NCBI GenBank assembly: GCA_041391925.1
Contig: JAWKNA010000004.1
Coordinates: forward strand, 310,001 to 374,000
DNA length: 64,000 bases
Origin: JBPOFM01 sp041391925
GTDB lineage: Bacteria > Bacteroidota > Bacteroidia > Flavobacteriales > Flavobacteriaceae
Direction: 5' to 3'
Made by a program: the position numbers and the translations under genes. Positions 59,671 through 64,000 of this stretch are shown here, piece after piece (within the stretch, counting starts at the first letter, position 1; each line of letters begins with the position of its first letter). Below the pieces are notes generated by a model, which did not search any database, was not told the origin of the DNA, and worked only from the letters and a program-made list of their open reading frames with translations.

Positions 59671-60357
59671 TCAATTGGCTTTCCGCTGCACCACTTCAAA
59701 CACTTTTCCTTCATCACATTTGAGGGTTTTGCTTGGATAGCGAAGCAAAAGTGCATAATCATGGGTGGCCATCAAAATTGTATTACCGTTTTTATTGATT
59801 TCTTGTAGCACTTCCATCACTTCAATACTCGTTTGAGGATCTAGATTTCCGGTTGGCTCATCCGCAAGTATCAGTTCAGGGTCATTCAATAACGCTCTGG
59901 CGATTGCAATACGTTGCTGCTCACCACCGGACAATTCATGGGGAAACTTAAAGCCTTTTGTCTTCATGGCAACCTTATCCAACACTTTTTCAATGCGCTC
60001 CTTTATTTTGTCCTTGTCCGTCCAGCCTGTTGCTTTCAGCACAAACTCCAGGTTACTATTAACGGTTCTATCGGGCAATAACTTAAAATCCTGAAACACA
60101 ATGCCGAGTTTTCGCCTCAAAAAAGGAATGTCCTTTTCCTGCAAGGTGCGCAAATCAAAATCCACAATATGGCCTTGTCCTTCGGTGAGCTCCAAATCTC
60201 CATAAAGGGTTTTCATAAAACTACTTTTCCCACTTCCAGTCTTGCCAATCAAATACACAAAATCGCCTTTCTGCATTTCAAAATTCACATCTTTCAGCAC
60301 CATACCATCACCTTGGTAAATGGCTACATTCTTTAATTCTAAAACCGTTTCGGACAT
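59671..60357 (-). CDS. ftsE: Cell-division ABC ATPase FtsE
   Basis: This 228-residue ATPase has Walker A G-K-T-G-S-G-K-S-S, signature L-S-G-G-E-Q-Q-R and Walker B L-I-L-A-D-E-P-T-G. The FtsE-type D-L-x-x-L and R-R-K-L-G-I-V-F-Q-D-F near residue 85 identify it. FtsX is not in the window, as usual for this phylum. Confidence 0.92.
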   Translation of the reverse strand: MSETVLELKNVAIYQGDGMVLKDVNFEMQKGDFVYLIGKTGSGKSSFMKTLYGDLELTEGQGHIVDFDLRTLQEKDIPFLRRKLGIVFQDFKLLPDRTVNSNLEFVLKATGWTDKDKIKERIEKVLDKVAMKTKGFKFPHELSGGEQQRIAIARALLNDPELILADEPTGNLDPQTSIEVMEVLQEINKNGNTILMATHDYALLLRYPSKTLKCDEGKVFEVVQRKAN

Positions 60358-60602
60358 TTTTTTTGTGAGTTTTATGAGAATGTAAATGTATTGCTTTAAA
60401 TTACAAAAATCAACCCTCCCTTATCACTTCGAGTGTTTTTTTAATCCTTATTTAAAAATGAATTAAAAAATGTATCAAGAATATATCTGAATCAAAACAA
60501 TTCCCCAAAAAAAAATAAACCATTCCCTTAAAATGAAAAAACAGGCAAAGCGTCATCTGAAATCCCAAATTTTTATAACTTTCGTGTTTGTAATTGGTTT
60601 AC

Positions 60603-61640
60603 ATGCTTAAGACTCTTCAGATTATTGCACTCATACAAGGTATTTTTGTACTTACGGTACTTTTTATCAACCGAAAAAGTTATAAAAAAGCGACCTTTTG
60701 GTTGCTATTTGGGAGTTTGGTTTCGGTAACGCTCTATATTATTGGAGATGACCAAAACAATCTATTTGCACCTGGGGAAGATTGGTTTTTATTCGATAGC
60801 TCTCTCTTTGTCACCTTTTTGTTTTTGTTCTTTCGGTATTATAAAAATGGTCGCACTACGTTTGTTATCTGGGATTTAGTGTTTTTCTTGCCAAATCTCA
60901 TTTACTTCATCATCGAAATTATAGAACTGGTATTACAACGTGAGGTCTTTTTTGTTGAAATTTTTGAAATCCCTACCCAATTGACCTTTTTTATATATCT
61001 GGTGTGGATAGTTTACAATATTTATACCAGTGAAAAGAAACATTGGATACTTTATTTTGCCATAATGGCAGCGGTATTGCATGGTTTTTCTTCATTGAAC
61101 GATATCTTGAGACTTTTTGATGTTAAGGAGTTTGCTTTCTTTAATGATGAAAACTTTAATACCTATTTGCTGCTTGTGGTCGCATTTTTGTTTTATTTCA
61201 TTGCCTATAATTTAATGGATAGACAAAAGTCTATTCTTCCTAAAATAGATTCTGAAAAGTATAAAAATTCCAACCTCAACGATTCACTTATCCTGCATCA
61301 TAAAATGGCACTCATAGAAGCCATGGAGGACAAAAAATTATATCTCAATGGCAAATTGTCCATCCACGATGTGTCTGAGCAATTGAACATTCCACGCCAA
61401 TATATTTCAGAAGTTCTCAATTTACACATGGAGACCAATTTTCAGGATTTTGTGAATGCATACCGAGTGGAAGAATTCATCAACAGATTAAAAAATGACC
61501 AGAATGACCATTTTACACTCTTGGCAATTGCAATGGATGTGGGCTTTAATTCCAAGTCGTCCTTCAATGCTACCTTTAAGAAATTCAAGGGAGTAACCCC
61601 AACTGAATACAAAAAACAACTTCTTTTAAAAGGTCAATAG
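60603..61640 (+). CDS. Membrane-anchored AraC-type regulator
   Basis: This 345-residue protein has about seven membrane helices (1-215) followed by an AraC HTH domain (S-I-H-D-V-S-E-Q-L-N-I-P-R-Q-Y-I-S-E-V-L, then A-I-A-M-D-V-G-F-N-S-K-S-S-F-N-A-T-F-K-K-F). This layout is typical of Bacteroidota sensors. I use ATG 60603; a TTG lies three codons upstream. Confidence 0.88.
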   Translation: MLKTLQIIALIQGIFVLTVLFINRKSYKKATFWLLFGSLVSVTLYIIGDDQNNLFAPGEDWFLFDSSLFVTFLFLFFRYYKNGRTTFVIWDLVFFLPNLIYFIIEIIELVLQREVFFVEIFEIPTQLTFFIYLVWIVYNIYTSEKKHWILYFAIMAAVLHGFSSLNDILRLFDVKEFAFFNDENFNTYLLLVVAFLFYFIAYNLMDRQKSILPKIDSEKYKNSNLNDSLILHHKMALIEAMEDKKLYLNGKLSIHDVSEQLNIPRQYISEVLNLHMETNFQDFVNAYRVEEFINRLKNDQNDHFTLLAIAMDVGFNSKSSFNATFKKFKGVTPTEYKKQLLLKGQ

Positions 61641-61778
61641 GTGCAGATAAAGTAGTTTGCACTTACTCTTATTCCTCTGTCCCGTATAATTAAGTTTATT
61701 TGTTGTGACCCAATGGTGCATCGCCTTCTTTTTGTACTGTATTTTGGTTCACTAGTTTAAATCTAATTACTTTTTTAT

Positions 61779-62504
61779 ATGTCTAAAGATTCGATTTTTA
61801 AAGATGCCAAAGCACCTGCTGCGGATTTTAAATTCAACGAAACCGTCGTAAAGGTTTTTGACGATATGGTGGTGCGCTCTGTGCCATTCTATGAGGAAAT
61901 ACAGCGTATGGTAGCAGAAATGGCAAAGGATTTTGCCATTCCCAACACCAATGTGTATGATTTGGGTTGCTCTACAGGTACCACAATGCTGTATCTCGAT
62001 AAAGTATTGCCACCCACCATCAGCTTTGTGGGGGTTGACAATTCTGATGAGATGCTTAAAAAATGTGAGGTCAATCTAAAAAATGCTGGTCTAAAACGCA
62101 AGGTAGCTTATAGTAATCAGGATCTGGGTGCTGCAATGGAATTTGACAACCCTTCTGTGGTCATTTTATGTTTGACACTTCAGTTTTTGCGGCCTTTGCA
62201 TCGAGAGCGCATCATCAAGCGTATTTACGAGAGCTTACCGGAAAATGGTGCGATTGTTTTGGTCGAAAAAATATTGACTGAAAATTCCATTTGCAATCGT
62301 CTCTTCATTGAGCATTATTACGAATTTAAACGTCGCAATGGTTATAATGATACCGAGATTGCTAAAAAACGAGAAGCGTTAGAGAATGTGCTGGTGCCCT
62401 ACAAGCTTTCTGAAAATGAAGAATTGCTGAAGAATGCTGGTTTTAGGTATATGGAAACGTTTTTTAAATGGTATAACTTCACGGCATTCATCGCCATAAA
62501 ATGA
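61779..62504 (+). CDS. cmoA: Carboxy-S-adenosylmethionine synthase
   Basis: This 241-residue protein has the CmoA core (V-Y-D-L-G-C-S-T-G-T-T, S-F-V-G-V-D-N-S-D-E-M) and the conserved opening D-x-x-V-V-R-S-V-P-F-Y-E-E-I-Q. CmoA makes carboxy-SAM from prephenate for the tRNA wobble base cmo5U. The partner cmoB is not in the window; a methyltransferase of the ICMT type follows after 4 nt. Confidence 0.9.
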   Translation: MSKDSIFKDAKAPAADFKFNETVVKVFDDMVVRSVPFYEEIQRMVAEMAKDFAIPNTNVYDLGCSTGTTMLYLDKVLPPTISFVGVDNSDEMLKKCEVNLKNAGLKRKVAYSNQDLGAAMEFDNPSVVILCLTLQFLRPLHRERIIKRIYESLPENGAIVLVEKILTENSICNRLFIEHYYEFKRRNGYNDTEIAKKREALENVLVPYKLSENEELLKNAGFRYMETFFKWYNFTAFIAIK

Positions 62505-62508
62505 TGGT

Positions 62509-63228
62509 ATGGTAGCGATTGGCAATTTTTTCTTTAAGACCCGAAATTTTTTATTTCCTATATTTTATCTGTTCTTGTTTCTCCCACTTCCGAGGATTGC
62601 CGAGCATTATATGAAGGTTTTTATCCCTGGTCTATGTATAGCCATTGTAGGGCAATTGATACGGATGGTCACCATTGGGATGGAATACATAGTGCGTGGG
62701 GGAAAAAATAGACGTATTTATGCCGATGGATTGGTAACGGATGGTATGTTTTCCCATTGCCGTAATCCCATGTATGTGGGCAATATTATGTTGGTGATAG
62801 GCATGAGCATTCTGTCCAACAATATTATGGCCGTGATAGTAATGATTCCATTTTTTATCTTTATCTATCAAGCCATTGTGAGGGCGGAAGAAGCTTTCTT
62901 GCGAGATAAATTTGGAGCTGGGTTTGACACCTATTGTGCGAATGTAAACAGATGGATGCCTCATTTGAATGGCATCTCTCAAACGTTTCGTAACAGCAAT
63001 TTTTCCATTAAAAAAGTAATGTTTAAGGAATATGGCACCACCTTTTTATGGACTCTCGGCGCAACACTTTTGTTTGTCTATAACACTTATTGGTTTGCAA
63101 CGGATTTTACATTTGAACGCCATCTAGTTGGGCCAGTCATTACACTGGCACTATTGCTTACATTCTATCTTACCACGCGGTATCTTAAAAAGTCAGAACG
63201 ACGTCGAAAAAGAACGGTTAATTCTTAA
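62509..63228 (+). CDS. ICMT/PEMT-type membrane methyltransferase
   Basis: This 239-residue protein has five to six membrane helices and the ICMT/PEMT features H-C-R-N-P-M-Y-V-G-N near residue 83 and a C-terminal E-E-x-F-L-R near 125. It methylates a lipid or isoprenoid-like substrate with SAM. It is 4 nt after cmoA and probably part of the same transcript. Confidence 0.83.
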   Translation: MVAIGNFFFKTRNFLFPIFYLFLFLPLPRIAEHYMKVFIPGLCIAIVGQLIRMVTIGMEYIVRGGKNRRIYADGLVTDGMFSHCRNPMYVGNIMLVIGMSILSNNIMAVIVMIPFFIFIYQAIVRAEEAFLRDKFGAGFDTYCANVNRWMPHLNGISQTFRNSNFSIKKVMFKEYGTTFLWTLGATLLFVYNTYWFATDFTFERHLVGPVITLALLLTFYLTTRYLKKSERRRKRTVNS

Positions 63229-64000
63229 ATGATGAAGACTGCTGGGGCAATATCTTCTACATCAATGAACAAAGTAGCTAAAATCACCCTTCTGTTTTGG
63301 GTGATGAAAATCATTGCCACGACCCTAGGAGAAACCCTTGGCGATTTGTTGGCTCATACCTGGCATCTTGGTTATACCATGGGGATTTTGTTGACAGGTG
63401 TGTGTTTCATTTTCGTCTTGCTCTTACAATTGAATGCCAAATGGTATGTGCCTGCACTCTATTGGCTGGTCATTGTAGGCACCACCACCTTTGGCACCGA
63501 ACTATCAGACTTTATGGACCGAACCTTGCGGTTGGGTTATTTAGCTGGCTCATTGATATTGATAACCCTACTCGTGAATACGTTTTGGTTATGGAAAAAC
63601 AGCCAGGGTGCTATTGTGGTATATCCCATTACTCGTAGAAAGACCGAATTGTTTTACTGGCTTGCCATTTTAATTAGCAACAGTCTTGGCACGGCATTTG
63701 GCGATTATCTAAGCGATAGTGCTGGCTTGGGATATGTGCAAAGTGCATTGATTACCGCTGGGGTCATTGTGCTGGTGGTGGCCTTGCATTATATAAAAGG
63801 CATCAATCAATTGGTCCTATTTTGGATTGCTTTTGTCTTCACAAGGCCGTTTGGTGCCACCTTTGGTGATTTGCTGACCAAAACCAAAGCTGAAGGTGGA
63901 TTGGATTTAGGAACGCTCCCTGCCACACTTGTATGTATAGCGTTATTGGCTATGATGGTGCTGTATAGTCATCAAACGAAGAAGGGTTTGAAGACATCTT
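63229..64000 (+). CDS. COG4705-family membrane protein (3' end outside window)
   Basis: An open frame runs from 63229 to the end of the window (257 codons seen). Internal repeats of the type T-x-G-E-T-x-G-D, F-G-T-E-L-S-D, G-T-A-F-G-D-Y and A-T-F-G-D-L-L with about eight to ten membrane helices fit COG4705. ATG 63265 (MNKVAKITLLFWVMK) is an equally plausible start. The function is unknown. It abuts the methyltransferase stop. Confidence 0.85.
   Translation, partial: MMKTAGAISSTSMNKVAKITLLFWVMKIIATTLGETLGDLLAHTWHLGYTMGILLTGVCFIFVLLLQLNAKWYVPALYWLVIVGTTTFGTELSDFMDRTLRLGYLAGSLILITLLVNTFWLWKNSQGAIVVYPITRRKTELFYWLAILISNSLGTAFGDYLSDSAGLGYVQSALITAGVIVLVVALHYIKGINQLVLFWIAFVFTRPFGATFGDLLTKTKAEGGLDLGTLPATLVCIALLAMMVLYSHQTKKGLKTS

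Noticed and set aside
1..64000. Search for tRNA, rRNA, CRISPR array, insertion sequence or prophage
   Set aside because: No cloverleaf with a full anticodon arm, spacer-repeat array, transposase, integrase or phage gene was recognised by eye. A dedicated search could still find a weak one.

Overview
The window looks like chromosomal DNA of a marine-type member of the Flavobacteriaceae (Bacteroidota). Evidence: AT-rich intergenic DNA; Bacteroidota promoters with a TAnnTTTG -7 box and TTTG 19 nt upstream; a tmRNA tag ending NNYALAA; and many families typical of the group. No rRNA, tRNA, transposase or CRISPR array was recognised. Several predicted starts are TTG or GTG; where an ATG fits the family better I moved the start and say so.

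Layout. 0.2-5.1 kb: a TetR-controlled tripartite efflux operon (TolC, HlyD, DHA2-type MFS) with a small unrecognised gene behind it. 5.2-11.9 kb: a full trpEGDCFBA operon on the minus strand, headed by a Trp-Trp-Trp leader peptide and a terminator (attenuator). 12-16 kb: MarR-YceI, thioredoxin-like and rhodanese proteins, and a SYLF protein. 16.2-18.1 kb: cysE-cysK, preceded by what looks like an undescribed cysteine attenuator: leader peptide MCYCSTFHIERE, a perfect antiterminator arm and an intrinsic terminator.

18.4-30.7 kb is the most interesting block, a sulfide/persulfide oxidation island. It encodes a cysteine-rich Crp/Fnr regulator (with DUF983), a TauE-type exporter, two CstB-like persulfide dioxygenase-rhodanese fusions, a peroxiredoxin, a rhodanese, a broken DUF2490 gene, sulfide:quinone oxidoreductase, DUF2892, cytochrome bd (CydAB) and two YeeE/YedE proteins. 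Seven promoters carry the same palindrome GTAAC-N4-GTTAC, each with exactly 22 nt between the palindrome and a TAnnTTTG-like box. That is the geometry of a class II Crp-type activator, so the regulator and its regulon can be read directly from the sequence.

30.8-31.2 kb: tmRNA. 31.3-41.7 kb: mixed housekeeping and poorly known membrane genes (DUF2945, a dehydrogenase, DUF1361, DUF2809, DUF218, a Coq4 homologue, DUF4173, an MpaB/DUF2236 protein with a winged-helix regulator and a shared 18-bp operator, a decayed DUF1801 gene, GNAT, kdsA). 42-43.8 kb: typA/bipA. 43.9-59.7 kb: a surface-polysaccharide locus (at least four GT2 enzymes, one GT1-type, one possible GT-C, FemAB-like, an FdtA/FdtB amino-sugar pair, two tandem Wzx flippases, a 2OG-Fe(II) oxygenase, two methyltransferases, a beta-helix protein). 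59.7-64 kb: ftsE, a membrane AraC-type regulator, cmoA, an ICMT-like methyltransferase and a partial COG4705 membrane protein.
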